Origin: Phymorhynchus buccinoides
Taxonomy: Eukaryota; Mollusca; Gastropoda; Neogastropoda; Raphitomidae
DNA length: 64,000 bases
Assembly (NCBI GenBank): GCA_017654935.2
Contig: CM065686.1
Span: 27,660,591-27,724,590 of the forward strand
Reading direction: 5' to 3'
Under the pieces are notes generated by a model. That model had not been told where the DNA came from, ran no database searches, and was given only the letters and a program-made list of their open reading frames with translations. Both the position numbers and the translations under genes were made by a program. Positions 1 to 10,405 of the stretch are shown in pieces; the first letter of the stretch is position 1; the number at the start of each line of letters is the position of its first letter.

Positions 1-221
1 CCCTCAGCCGTGCGGCTGCTGGCCGCCGGCTCAGGCGTTCTCCGTCCTCACGGGCTTCCCCTTCTGGCTCCGTTATTGACTTCTCGTCTTCATCCTGGGA
101 CCGGGTGGATTCTTCTGTTTCCTCAGTCTGTCCACTCGAGAGGTTCTAGCGGCATCATTCTGCCTTGGATTCGGACTCGGGCTCTGCCCGCTCCGTTTCC
201 TCCCAGCGAAGTTTGCCCTAG

Positions 222-1560
222 GTGGCTCCAGACTTCTCTGCGCAGAATCTTTCTCTCCGTTTTGGTCTCTCCCTGGCCCCCTGGTTTTTTACCACGGTGA
301 CCAGAGAGATGGCTTCTCTGGCTCGGTCCAAAGGTCTGGGACTCAAAATCTATCTGGACGATTGGCTGCTTCTCGTCTCCAGCCGTCCCATGTCTCTGTC
401 TCACACTCAGCTTCTGGTGGACCTGACCACCTCGCTGGGCTTTCGCATCAACGCGAAGAAGTCGGACCTCGTTCCTTCACAGCAGTTTTGCTACCTGGGG
501 ATGAGGTTCGGCAAGGGCAAGTTCCGTCTCAGCTTCGGAGGACGGTTTAGCAGCCTTCGCTCTCTATGACCGACCTCTCAGAAGCGAAGTCAGCCACCCT
601 GAGGCGCCTTCTCAGCCTTATAGGCCTCATGGAGTCGGTCTCGGAACTCCTCCCACTCGGCAGGGTGTTCAAGAGGCCCCTTCAGAGAGAAGTCAAGGCG
701 CGTACCCTGGACCCCTCCCTGTACGGTCGGGTGATCGTCCGCGAGGACTGGTTCAGGAGGCCGTCGGTCTTTGGACGGATGCGGCGTGGTTGAACGGTAC
801 GGTCCCAATCGAACGTTTGGGCTCCCAGCTGTTCATATACACGGACGCCTCCCTTAGCGGATGGGGGCCGCACCTGGAGGCCGAGCAGATCTCGGGATCT
901 TGGACTGTAGGAGAGTCCGAACTCCAAATCATCTGCTGGAGTTGAAAGCCTTCCGCCGGGCTCTGGCCCAATTCCTCCCCGCGGGGACGGTGGGTCACGG
1001 TGTGTGGCGGCAACTCCTCCAGTCTTTCTTTCGATCTGGGGTTGGGCCGACCGCCATGGCACTGCGCTCTCGGTAGAGCTTGTCCCGGGCAAGCTCAATG
1101 TCATTGCAGACCAGCTGAGTCGGTCCAACCGGGTCCTGTAATGGAGTGGACGATCGCCCTTCGAGCTCCGCTCCCAGTCTGGAGTCTCTAGGGCAAGCCG
1201 ATGGTGGGCCTCTTTGCCACACGGCTCAGCTCTCGTCGGCCTCTGTTTGGCTCCCCTGTTCTGGACCCTCTGGCGCTGGCGCACACGCCTTCACGATGTC
1301 GTGGGTCAGGCAGTGCATGTACGCGTTCCCTCCCACTGCTCTCATCCAGAGGGTCCAGGAGAAATGCCTTCGAGAACCGCCGGACCCGATTCTGGTGACC
1401 CCCTATTGGCCGTCCCAGCTTTGGTTTCCGGAGCTTCTCGCTCTCTCCCGGGTGGGCCCCCTGCCTCTAGACCTCTCGGGCGAAACCCTTCTGCGGCCAA
1501 AGAGCGGCATCGGCCACCCGAACGCCTCTCGGCTCAAGCTTGTCGCCTGGAGACTGTTAA
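222..1560 (+). pseudogene. DIRS-A pol remnant: RT, RNase H, methyltransferase-like
   Basis: The catalytic RT motif IYLDDW lies near 345-362, preceded by FGLSLAPWFF and followed by KKSDLVPSQQFCYLGM, all typical of DIRS RT. The upstream palm segment with the first Asp (SIDLRDAYF in the related D1 and E copies) is not found. The RNase H part shows YTDASLSGWG near 840-870, LLELKAF near 940, a damaged VTVCGGN where relatives have CGDNTT, and PGKLNVIADQLSRS near 1085-1125. The Dam methyltransferase-like part reads LFATR near 1210, YAFPPTALI near 1320 and LVTPYWPSQLW near 1395. At least three frame changes and several stops make it non-functional. Confidence 0.8.
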
Positions 1561-2216
1561 TCGGCTCTCAGTCGTCAGGGTTTTCTCTGCCGGAACGCTT
1601 GATGCCCGGGTGGGGTCCGGGCGCAGGTCCACTTCTGATCTGTACGATCTGCGCTGGGCCTCCTGGTTCGCCCTCTGTACCGCGACGAGTCCGATCCGCT
1701 GAGACTCTCCACGGTCCTTTTCGTGGAGTTCTTGTCGTTCCTGCTCCGAACCAGGAATCTTTTTGCTCAGGCGCTTTCCGGGTACAGGGCGGCCCTCCTC
1801 TGTGCCATTTCCATGGCCCTGGGTGCCGACCGTACATCGAAACTGTCCGCCGCTCCCGTCTCCCACTCTCTGGACCCGGTCCGTCTCCGAGCTCCGGCCT
1901 GGACGACCCGGGTCCCCCAAGGGTCCATTCTCTCGGCGGCCTGGCCCGCCCTGTCGGATTCTCTGCCGACTACTCGTCGGTCTCCTCGGGTTTTCTCCCG
2001 GAGTTCAGAGCGAAGAACCGACCGGGGGATGTTTCCTCTCCCGTCGTTCGCTTCTTTCGACCCGAGGTACCTGGAGGACTTGTCGAATATCACGCGTTCT
2101 GGAAGTCACGTAACACGTTACTCCATTACTGCCTGAGGGACGTTGAAACCCAGAGCGAGGGCGACACCTTCTCCATCAGGAGGGTCGTTGTCGCGCGGGT
2201 TCCCGTTGCCCTGTGA
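1535..2216 (+). pseudogene. DIRS-A tyrosine recombinase remnant, catalytic core deleted
   Basis: The N-terminal part STSDLYDLRWASWFALC (near 1630-1680) and LRTRNLFAQALSGYRAA (near 1743-1793) match the recombinases of D1 and E. SEFRAKNRPGDVSSPVV near 2005-2050 then jumps directly to FWKSRNTLLHYCLRD near 2098-2140. The roughly 100 residues between them, which hold the HxxR box in the relatives, are missing. The final Tyr region survives, followed by a normal-looking C-terminus ending at 2216. There are two or more frame changes. It cannot catalyse recombination. Confidence 0.75.
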
Positions 2217-2374
2217 CGTTAGTGCCTGGATCTCCTCGGTCCAGCCCTTCCGTTCCAGTGCGGGTGTGTCTCTTGTCATGTTTTCGGGGGGTTGGGTGTC
2301 TCTGAGGAGCATCTTTTCCCCCGTTCTCTCTCATGGCTATTTTTGAAGCATCACCCGCCCCCGCTGGGGCAAAC

Positions 2375-2831
2375 TGCAATTGTTTTTAGGTGTTGGTAGT
2401 GTATGGCTAGAATAGATTGATGGATTTTAATTAATATTCAAATATTATTTACTTTGTATCTAGCTAAATACCTATTTTATTTTTTTAATTGCACTTTTTT
2501 TTTAATTTTTTATTACAATCTATCTAGCTAAATACCTACCAACACCTAAAACAAAAAAGGGTCCCTCCCTTCCTCCCTCTCTTCGGATGCTTCTCTTTTT
2601 AAGGGAGTATCAGGAATGAAGGGAAGTCACCCCGGATTACTAGGCTACGGTACGCCATCATGGGAACTAACCCAGGCAGTGTTACCAGGGCTAGTAGGCC
2701 TAGCTCCGTGGCTGACTTCGTTTCTTTATGTGTTAAGGTTTAACCCAGGTCGGTTGGTGTGCATGCAATTGTTTTTAGGTGTTGGTAGGTATTTAGCTAG
2801 ATAGATTTTAATATTAATTAAAATCCATCAA
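2375..2831 (+). repeat. DIRS-A ICR and 3' terminal repeat, left copy
   Basis: The ICR runs from CAATTGTTTTTAGGTGTTGG near 2378 to CCAACACCTAAAACA near 2553, and the 3' terminal repeat runs on to 2831. In the mirror copy the ICR is 107 bp long; here it is interrupted by AT-rich sequence (2420-2505) that includes a second degenerate TAGCTAAATACCTA motif. The terminal repeat holds the segment CCATCATGGGAACTAACCC shared with the element's 5' end. Confidence 0.75.
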
Positions 2832-2884
2832 TCTGTAGGTTTTCAGGAAATCTGCTAATTCTACGTGTTGCGTGTGCTGGGCAG

Positions 2885-3026
2885 GCTGACGGAGGAGGAT
2901 GTGAGCACCAAGGTGGGTCTGCGTGTGGAGTCGGTAGTGGTGCTGGTCCTCTTCATGATCATGCTCTTCATCCACTCCCAGCTGGTGGAGAGCACCACGC
3001 GCCTCGACTTTCTCTGGAAAGTGGAG
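2885..3026 (+). CDS. Adenylyl cyclase-like exon, left copy
   Basis: In frame with GTG 2865 this reads TEEDVSTKVGLRVESVVVLV, a hydrophobic stretch (LVLFMIMLFI), then HSQLVESTTRLDFLWKVE. The tail resembles the membrane-exit segment just before the C2 catalytic domain of animal membrane adenylyl cyclases, which make cAMP from ATP. A branch-point-like CTAAT (2855-2859) and GGCAG at 2880-2884 give a plausible acceptor; an upstream TTTTCAG at 2840-2846 is excluded by an in-frame TAA at 2856. GT at 3027 follows GTGGAG as a weak donor. No neighbouring exons are visible, so this may be one exon of a large gene or a stranded fragment. Identity rests on family resemblance only. Confidence 0.55.
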
Positions 3027-3404
3027 GTCTGCTATATTGACAGTTCTATGAAAGCAGCATTACATGAGAGCCTTTGCATTTGTCTGTCTTGTCTGCTGTC
3101 AATGTTGTCATCAAAAAGATATATAGCTTGTTGTGCTCATACAATAACTTGTGTACACTGCAATGTATTATGTTAATAAACTTTGTTTAAACCATAAGTT
3201 TATAAAATAAAATAAAAAAAGGATGAGTTTTGTCTATCATGATGGTCCTGACAGTTTGTCTCTCAGTTTTCTGGTTTACAAGTCATCAAAAAGGTGGGGG
3301 GGGGGGGGGGTGCCCTTTGGGGGGGGGGGGGTTGCCTTCCTTTCCCCTTGCCCATAATCCCACACTACTCTCATGGATTTTCCTCCAGTTGACCTTTGTC
3401 TTGT
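3027..3404 (+). other. Non-coding flank of the exon, with G-runs
   Basis: No coding signal follows the putative donor. AATAAA occurs at 3174-3179 in an AT-rich stretch. Two poly-G tracts at about 3296-3310 and 3319-3330 are separated by TGCCCTTTG. The mirror lies at about 3945-4320 with different tract lengths. Confidence 0.6.
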
Positions 3405-3503
3405 ATGTAAAATGTTCCCATCCCAACACACAAGCCCAAAGGTTAAAGTACTACCGATGACAGTGTGAACATTAAACGATCTCAATTTACGAAGACAGTG
3501 CAT
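3405..3503 (-). pseudogene. Short CR1/Jockey-like LINE fragment, left arm
   Basis: On the minus strand this reads LRKLRSFNVHTVI and then LTFGLVCWDGNI, the pattern found just after the RT domain of CR1/Jockey-type ORF2 proteins. A dozen or so residues normally between the two blocks are absent. It is a small dead fragment. Confidence 0.45.
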
Positions 3504-3617
3504 GTTTAGTATTAGGTATTTGGTACTTTAAAGTCACAGAAGCATCTCTGTGAAATTCGCCACCCAATTTATAAAAAAAAAGTTTTGGATGCGATTTTTG
3601 TAGTGATTATGTGTAAA

Positions 3618-3725
3618 CACTGACCAACTGCGGGCCAGAAAAGATCTGAGAAGAACCCAAGCGAAGACCGCTGCTACGAACACATTAATCCCAGTGGCAA
3701 TGAAAACGCTGTCATTTGGTCAAAA
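3618..3725. other. Loop at the P1 axis
   Basis: This 108-bp single-copy segment lies between the arms. Nothing in it is recognisable as coding. The arm ends next to it hold an A/T run followed by GGATGCGATTTTTG and its complement. Confidence 0.7.
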
Positions 3726-3838
3726 TTTACACATCATCACACAAAAATCGCATCCAAAACTTTTTTTTTATAAATTGGGTGGCGAATTTCACAGAGACCT
3801 CTCTGACTATAAAGTACCAAATACCTAATACTAAACAT

Positions 3839-3937
3839 GCACTGTCTTCGTAAATTGAGATCGTTTAATGTTCACACTGTCATCGGTAGTACTTTAACCT
3901 TTGGGCTTGTGTGTTGGGATGGGAACATTTTACATAC
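3839..3937 (+). pseudogene. Short CR1/Jockey-like LINE fragment, right arm
   Basis: Mirror of 3405-3503, encoding the same LRKLRSFNV and LTFGLVCW blocks on the plus strand with the same internal loss. It adds nothing independent beyond confirming that the arms share one origin. Confidence 0.45.
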
Positions 3938-4320
3938 AAGACAAAGGTCAACTGGACAAAGTAATAAAGAAAGAGGGTGGGATGATGGGTAAAGGGAAAG
4001 GGAAAGGGCAACCCCCCCCCCCCCCAAAGGGCAACCCCCCCCCCCCCCCCCACCTTTTTGATGACTTGTAAACCAGAAAACTGAGAGACAAACTGTCAGG
4101 ACCATCATGATAGACAAAACTCATCCTTTTTTTATTTTATTTTATAAACTTATGGTTTAAACAAAGTTTATTAACATAATACATTGCAGTGTACACAAAT
4201 TATTGTATGAGCACAACAAGCTATATATCTTTTTGATGACAACATTGACAGCAGACAAGACAGACAAATGCAAAGGCTCTCATGTAATGCTGCTTTCATA
4301 GAACTGTCAATATAGCAGAC

Positions 4321-4482
4321 CTCCACTTTCCAGAGAAAGTCGAGGCGCGTGGTGCTCTCCACCAGCTGGGAGTGGATGAAGAGCATGATCATGAAGAGGA
4401 CCAGCACCACTACCGACTCCACACGCAGACCCACCTTGGTGCTCACATCCTCCTCCGTCAGCCTGCCCAGCACACGCAACAC
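4321..4482 (-). CDS. Adenylyl cyclase-like exon, right copy
   Basis: Minus-strand duplicate of the exon at 2885-3026, with identical translation across the visible exon (TEEDVSTKVGLRVE to RLDFLWKVE). By the same acceptor logic coding starts near 4462. The DIRS array begins 34 bp upstream at 4516. If this is a live gene, the array therefore lies in the intron before this exon, and the preceding exon must be beyond at least 20 kb of retrotransposon. Confidence 0.5.
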
Positions 4483-4515
4483 GTAGAATTAGCAGATTTC
4501 CTGAAAACCTACAGA

Positions 4516-4896
4516 TTGATGGATTTTAATTAATATTAAAATCTATCTAGCTAAATACCTACCAACACCTAAAAACAATTGCATGCACACCAATCGACCT
4601 GGGTTAAACCTTAACACATAAAAGAAACGAAGTCAGCCACGGAGCTAGGCCTACTAGCCCTGGTAACACCCCCGGGTTAGTTCCCATGATGGCGTACCGT
4701 AGCCTAGTCATCCGGGGTGACTTCCCTTCATTCCTGATACTCCCTTAAAAAGAGAAGCATCCGAAGCGAGGGAGGAAGGGAGGGACCCTTTTTGTTTTAG
4801 GTGTTGGTAGGTATTTAGCTAGATAGATTGTAATATTAATTAAAATCCATCAATCTATTCTAGCCATACACTACCAACACCTAAAAACAATTGCAG
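4516..4896 (-). repeat. DIRS-A 3' inverted terminal repeat and ICR
   Basis: 4516-4760 is the inverse of 10190-10405. The ICR at 4790-4896 is built from an inverse copy of the 3' edge (GGTATTTAGCTAGATAG...) fused to an inverse copy of the 5' edge (CCATCAATCTATTCTAGCC), which spells the joined ends of a circular intermediate. A GA-rich tract (GAGGGAGGAAGGGAGGGACC, 4768-4787) stands just before it. Confidence 0.82.
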
Positions 4897-5053
4897 TTTG
4901 CCCCAGCGGGGGCGGGTGATGCTTCAAAAATAGCCATGAGAGAGAACGGGGGAAAAGATGCTCCTCAGAGACACCCAACCCCCCGAAAACATGACAAGAG
5001 ACACACCCGCACTGGAACGGAAGGGCTGGACCGAGGAGATCCAGGCACTAACG

Positions 5054-5740
5054 TCACAGGGCAACGGGAACCCGCGCGACAACGACCCTCCTGATGGAGA
5101 AGGTGTCGCCCTCGCTCTGGGTTTCAACGTCCCTCAGGCAGTAATGGAGAAACGTGTTACGTGACTTCCAGAACGCGAGATATTCGACAAGTCCTCCAGG
5201 TACCTCGGGTCGAAAGAAGCGAACGACGGGAGAGGAAACATCCCCCGGTCGGTCCTTCGCTCTGAACTCCGGGAGAAAACCCGAGGAGACCGACGAGTAG
5301 TCGGCAGAGAACCCGACAGGGCGGGCCAGGCCGCCGAGAGAATGGACCCTTGGGGGACCCGGGTCGTCCAGGCCGGAGCTCGGAGACGGACCGGGTCCAG
5401 AAAGTGGGAGACGGGAGCGGCGGACAGTCTCGAGGTACGGTCGGCACCCAGGGCCATGGAAATGGCACAGAGGAGGGCCGCCCTGTACCCGGAAAGCGCC
5501 TGAGCAAAAAGATTCCTGGTTCGGAGCAGAAACGACAAGAACTCCACGAAAAGGACCGTGGAGAGTCTCAGCGGATCGGACTCGTCGCGGTACAGAGGGC
5601 GAACCAGGAGGCCCAGCGCAGATCGTACAGATCAGAAGTGGACCTGCGCCCGGACCCCACCCGGGCATCAAGCGTTCCGGCAGAGAAAACCCTGACGACT
5701 GAGAGCCGATTTACAGTCTCCAGGCGACAAGCTTGAGCCA
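5054..5740 (-). pseudogene. DIRS-A tyrosine recombinase remnant, right copy
   Basis: It has the same structure as the left copy: STSDLYDLRWASWFALC and LRTRNLFAQALSGYRAA are present, the HxxR core is deleted after SSPVVRFF, and the C-terminal FWKSRNTFLHYCLRD is kept. The shared deletion shows that the enzyme was already dead before the P1 duplication. Small substitutions separate the copies. Confidence 0.75.
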
Positions 5741-7047
5741 AGAGGCGTTCGGGTGGCCGATGCCGCTCTTTGGCCGCAGAAGGGTTTCGCCCGAGAGGTC
5801 TAGAGGCAGGGGGCCCACCCGGGAGAGAGCGAGAAGCTCCGGAAACCAAAGCTGGGACGGCCAATAGGGGGTCACCAGAATCGGGTCCGGCGGTTCTCGA
5901 AGGCATTTCTCCTGGACCCTCTGGATGAGAGCAGTGGGAGGGAACGCGTACATACACTGCCCGACCCACGACATCGTGAAGGCGTGTGCGCCAGCGCCAG
6001 AGGGTCCAGAACAGGGGAGCCAAACAGAGGCCGACGAGAGCTGAGCCGTGTGGCAAAGAGGCCCACCATCGGCTTGCCCTAGAGACTCCAGACTGGGAGC
6101 GGAGCTCGAAGGGCGATCGTCCACTCTGTTACAGGACCCGGTTGGACCGACTCAGCTGGTCCGCAAAGACATTGAGCCTGCCCGGGACAAGCTCTACCGA
6201 GAGCGCAATGCCATGGCGGTCGGCCCAACCCCAGATCGAAAGAAAGACTGGAGGAGTTGCCGCCACACACCGTGACCCACCGTCCCCGCGGGGAGGAAAT
6301 GGGCCAGAGCCCGGCGGAAGGCTTTCAACTCCAGCAGATGATGTGGAGTTCGGACTCTCCTACAGTCCAAGACCCCGAGATCTGCTCGGCCTCCAGATGC
6401 GGCCCCCATCCGCTAAGGGAGGCGTCCGTGTATATGAACAGCTGGGAGCCCAAACGTCCGATTGGGACCGTACCGTTCAACCACGCCGCATCCGTCCAAA
6501 GACCGACGGCCTCCTGAACCAGTCCTCGCGGACGATCACCCGACCGTACAGGGAGGGGTCCGGGGTACGCGCCTTGACTTCTCTCTGAAGGGGCCTCCTG
6601 AACACCCTGCCGAGAGGGAGGAGTTCCAAAAGGACCCCAAGAGGCCTAGAAGGCTGAGAAGGCGCCTCAGGGTGGCCGACTTCGCTTCTGAGAGGTCGGT
6701 CACAGAGAGAGAAGGCTGCTAAACCGTCCTCCGAAGCTGAGACGGAACTTGCCCTTGCCGAACCTCATCCCCAGGTAGCGAAACTGCTGTGAAGGAACGA
6801 GGTCCGACTTTTGGCGTTGATGCAAAAGCCCAGCGAGGTGGAAAGATCCACCAGAAGCTGAGGGTGAGACAGAGACATGGGACGGCTGGAGGCAAGAAGC
6901 GGCCAGCCGTCCAGATAAACTCTGAGTCTCAAACCGTTGGACTGAGCCAGAGAAGCCAACTCTCTGGTCACCGCGGTAAAAAAACCAGGGGGCCAGGGAG
7001 AGACCAAAACGGAGAGAAAGATTCTGCGCAGAGAAGTCTGGAGCCAC
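5711..7047 (-). pseudogene. DIRS-A pol remnant, right copy
   Basis: RT/RNase H/methyltransferase-like remnant matching 222-1560. FGLSLAPWFF, KKSDLVPSQQF-type and GMRFGKGKFRLS blocks are visible, but the frame is lost in the middle of RT (near 6960) where the left copy still reads through IYLDDW. RNase H and methyltransferase-like blocks (YAFPPTALI, LVTPYWPSQLW) persist in other frames. Several stops make it non-functional. Confidence 0.75.
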
Positions 7048-7049
7048 CT

Positions 7050-9984
7050 AGGGCAAACTTCGCTGGGAGGAAACGGAGCGGGCAGAGCCCGAGTCCGAAT
7101 CCAAGGCAGAATGATGCCGCTAGAACCTCTCGGGTGGACAGACTGGGGAAACAGAAGAATCCACCCGGTCCCAAGGCAATAGCGGAGCCAGAAGGGGAAG
7201 CCCGTGAGGACGGAGAACGCCCGAGCCGGCGGCCCGCAGCCGCACGGCCGAGGGACCGTTGCCTCTTGACGGACCGAGACGGCCGACCCGAAGAGCCACC
7301 CCGGGTAGGGGACCGTTAACGGCTACCCGGACGGAACACCGGGGCTACCGGAGACCGACGGGTACCGTGCGGTGAAGCACCGTGCCGGCGGCCAAGGGCC
7401 GGGCGGACGGGCGACCGCTGGATGCGGGCGAACGGGGGAACCGAGCCCAGCCGAGCGGTTCATTCACGGACTCAAAAGAGCCTGAAAAACCACAGGAGAA
7501 TTCGTAGGAGAAAAAGTTTTCCCCAAATTCTCTGAGATGGGCCGAATCAACGAAGCCGCAAAGCCATAGCCCTTGAGGGATAGAGAGAAAGATTCCTCCA
7601 ACTGTAACAAGTTGGAAGACTCAATCTTGGCCTGGGCAAGATTCCTGTCGCAAAGGAGCTTCTCTGTTCCGGCCTTAGAAGGCTAAAGCGAAACGGTAGC
7701 TTCTGCCATCTCCCCGGCACAGAGGAAAGCCTTAGCCTTCCGATTGGAGTGGTCCAGAAGCTTAGGAGCTTGTAAGGACCAGAGCTCCACTCCCTGGCGA
7801 GTGGCCGGACCGGGCCAGAACACGCTGCTACGCCCATGCGTGGATGGAGACGGGCTTAGCTAAGTCCACGTCCGAATCCACTGGAGAGCGCTGACGTAAC
7901 AAGCCTCTGGGGTGGACTGACTGGAAGAACCAGGAGAAACCACCCCAACTTTGAGACCGAGTACCCACAGGGGGCCGGTGAACGCCCAAGCCGAGTGGTG
8001 GGACACCGTGCCGCCTGCTGGAAGCTGGGCGGACGGGAGTGCCGTCAAGGGAGCCGTGCGGCGAGCCATCGCGCCGTCGACGTAAGTCTGACAGGCGGAA
8101 GACCGTTGCCGGTGGACGGGCTGAAGAACCGCTACCGAATCCGTCTTAGACGGACGGTACGGGGAGCCAACATCGTGCCCTCGGGCCACGGCGGTGGCCA
8201 CCGCTGCGGACACCGCCCGTCGGACCACGGACCGAAGCGGGCGGTGACGCAACCGCCGGACCATGGACCGAGCGTTCCGTAGCGGACGGTGACGGAGACC
8301 GTCTGACCGCAAGGTGGCGCCGTGTGTCCCGGGTCCCACCGCCGGCAGCCAGCGGCAGGACCGGGTGGGCGGCTGGCCGTAGCCTGAGGCCGTAGTGCCG
8401 CGTCAACCGGTGCCGTACCGAACGTACGGACACCGGGAACCATGGGCGGCTACCCAGACGGTGCACCGGTGCCAGCGGCGACCGACGGGTACCGTGCGGT
8501 GAATCACCGTGCCGCCGGCCGAAGGGCGGGCGGACGGGAGACCGCTGGACGCGGACAGACCGTGACGGCGGCGGACGGACACCGGAAACCATCGGCGGCT
8601 ACCCGGGAGATCGCTGGCTGGGTAGCTGGACCGAGTGCATCACCGGTGCCGTACCGTCCATACGGCGCGACCGGACGGGTACCGTGCGGTGAATCACCGT
8701 GCCGCCGGCCGGAGGGCGGGCGGACGGGAGACCGCTGGACGCGGACGGACCGTGACGGGCGGACGGGGGAACCGCCGTCACGGGGTCCGAGCGATGAGTC
8801 ACCGTGCCGCGGACCGAAAGGCCGGCGGCCGGGAGATCGCTGGCTGGCCGTAGCCTGGAGCCGAGTGCCGCATCGACCGGTGCCGTACCGTCCATACGGC
8901 GACCGGGAACCAAAGGCGGTTACCCGGACGGTGCACCGGTGCCACCGGCGACCGACGGGCACCGTGCGGAGAATCACCGTGCCGCCGGCCGAAGGGCGGG
9001 CGGACGGGAGACCGCTGGATGCGGACGGACCGTCGTTCACCGGGCGGGCCGATTTACGGTGAACCGCCGTCACGGTGCGTCCTCGTCGATGAGTCACCGC
9101 GCCGCCGAACCCGAAAATAGGGCGGCCGGGAGATCGCTGGCTGGCCGACAGCCTGGAGCCGAAGTGCCGCATCGACCGGTGCCGTACCGTCCATACGGCG
9201 ACCGGGAACCAGTGGGCGGTTATGTGGGACGGTGCACCGGTGCCACCGGCGACCGACGGACCAAAATCCCCCTCCTCCCGGGAATGGGTGGAGGAAGGAG
9301 ACCCCCGACCGTGCGGAGAATCACCGTGCCGCCGGCCGAAGGGCGGGCGGACGGGAGACCGCTGGAGTGCGGACGGACCGTGACGGGCGGACGGGGGAAC
9401 CGCCGTCACTGGGGGTCCGAGCGATGAGTCACCGAGGCCGCGGACCGAAAGGCCGGCGGCCGGGAGATCGCTTATGTTTGGACGCACGGAACAACCGGGG
9501 CATGGGGGAGACCGTCGTTCACCACGGCGGTCCGCCGATTTACGGTGATCGGCTCAAGTATCCCAAACAACCGGTGCGTCCTCGTCGACCCGGGCCGGCT
9601 CCAGCCGAACCCGAGGAAAAAGGGGTGTGAGGACGCCCGGGGCCCGATCACCAGACATACTTCTGGCAGAAGATGTACCAGCGCGGGGAAGGATAGCCTC
9701 CTGGCCTGTGGAATCCCTCGGCCACTCAGTGGGCCGCCATGTGGGGCCGTCCCTCCAGGCGAGTATGCTTGTTGAGCCGTAGCAGACGACGTTTTGAAAG
9801 CTGATATTTCGTGCTAAGACTTTTCTTTCTTAGATTTCTCCCTGGGCGAATTCTTCCGTCTACCACTCAATAGGTAGTAGAAGAAGAAACAAAAGCCCTA
9901 GTACATAACAGGGGGGGGGAGAATATTGAGGAAGAGACCGAGACAAAAAAGTCTGGGTGACTGATACAGTGGAGTTGAAGCCAT
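7050..9984 (-). pseudogene. DIRS-A gag-like ORF1 region, degraded and repeat-expanded
   Basis: By position between pol and the 5' repeat this is ORF1. A likely start is ATG at 9984-9982 (MASTPLYQSP), comparable in place to a start-like MASCTP in DIRS-B. The block around 7455-7840 is shared with DIRS-C (18582-18975). The centre (7330-9640) is replaced by GC-rich tandem repeats that translate on minus into YGRYGTG-like strings, recalling the short RYDG repeats in the intact DIRS-E ORF1. No long open frame survives. Confidence 0.6.
7330..9640. repeat. GC-rich minisatellite within DIRS-A ORF1
   Basis: A block reading CCGTGCCGCCGGCCGAAGGG and then GCGGACGGGAGACCGCTGGA recurs near 8505, 8697, 8975 and 9325, with a degenerate copy near 7380. 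It alternates with a second block, CCGTACCGTCCATACGGCGA, near 8655, 8883 and 9186. Spacing is irregular (about 190-350 bp), so this is a higher-order array with unit gain and loss. Confidence 0.8.
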
Positions 9985-10189
9985 AATGGCCGACATCGTT
10001 AGAAAAACGAAGTGAGCCAAGCCCACAAAATATTTCATAACTCCAGTAAAAGAAATCCTAGAAGAGGCTGAAATGAACGAATCAATAGCCGAAAGCCTCA
10101 AGAATCGAACTGGAAAGGAGAAAAAGGAACGAACAAACCCTGAAGAGAGTAAATAAGACAATTTCTCAGAAGGAAGAACCCAAGTCAGA

Positions 10190-10405
10190 TCATGGCGCCC
10201 TGGGATATCAGGAATGAGGGGAAGTCACCCCGGATGACTAGGCTACGGTACGCCATCATGGGAACTAACCCAGGGGTGTTACCAGGGCTAGTAGGCCTAG
10301 CTCCGTGGCTGACTTCGTTTCTTTATGTGTTAAGGTTTAACCCAGGTCGGTTGGTGTGCATGCAATTGTTTTTAGGTGTTGGTAGTGTATGGCTAGAATA
10401 GATTG
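10190..10405 (-). promoter_or_regulatory. DIRS-A 5' terminal repeat (probable promoter/leader)
   Basis: Inverse of 4516-4760 over about 200 bp. In DIRS elements the left terminal repeat drives transcription; that role is taken from the family and is not shown here. The inner edge carries GGCGCC next to CAT, also seen at the comparable place in DIRS-E. No clear TATA box was found. It ends in the core where DIRS-B begins. Confidence 0.6.

Larger units (their letters stand above)
1..2831 (+). mobile_element. DIRS-A, left copy (5' part outside window)
   Basis: DIRS1-like tyrosine-recombinase retrotransposon coding on +. What remains in order is the late part of RT, RNase H, the methyltransferase-like domain, a recombinase remnant, the ICR and the 3' terminal repeat, ending at the CAA core near 2829-2831 where host sequence resumes. 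It mirrors the copy at 4516-10405 and joins the same host flank, so the two are duplicates of one insertion and not independent insertions. All coding parts carry frameshifts and stops. Confidence 0.85.
1..7254. repeat. Large imperfect inverted repeat P1 (axis near 3670)
   Basis: The + strand from 1 to about 3617 reappears as its reverse complement at about 3726-7254, leaving a 108-bp single-copy loop at 3618-3725. The left arm is cut by the window start. Both arms carry, from the axis outward, a LINE scrap, an adenylyl cyclase-like exon and a DIRS-A element. The arms are not identical: substitutions are scattered through the DIRS coding region, and the left arm has about 85 bp of extra AT-rich DNA near 2420-2505. 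That divergence argues against a simple read-level hairpin artefact, but allelic contigs joined head to head would look the same. Confidence 0.9.
4516..10405 (-). mobile_element. DIRS-A, right copy, end to end
   Basis: 5.9-kb DIRS1-like element coding on minus. From its 3' end (left) it holds the 3' terminal repeat 4516-4760, ICR 4790-4896, recombinase remnant 5054-5740, pol remnant 5711-7047, a gag-like region 7050-9984 expanded by GC-rich repeats, and the 5' terminal repeat 10190-10405. The terminal repeats are inverted copies over about 200 bp and differ in the outermost 45 bp, as expected in DIRS elements. The 5' edge abuts DIRS-B at the shared core AGATTGGTGGATTTT. Confidence 0.88.

Noticed and set aside
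7260..9640. rRNA gene or CpG island of a host gene
   Set aside because: No rRNA core motifs were seen, and the sequence is tandemly repetitive inside a bounded DIRS element.
7250..9775. Long overlapping frames of up to 327 codons in the GC-rich block
   Set aside because: High GC content with few stop codons in tandem repeats gives open frames on both strands. Family position says degraded ORF1.
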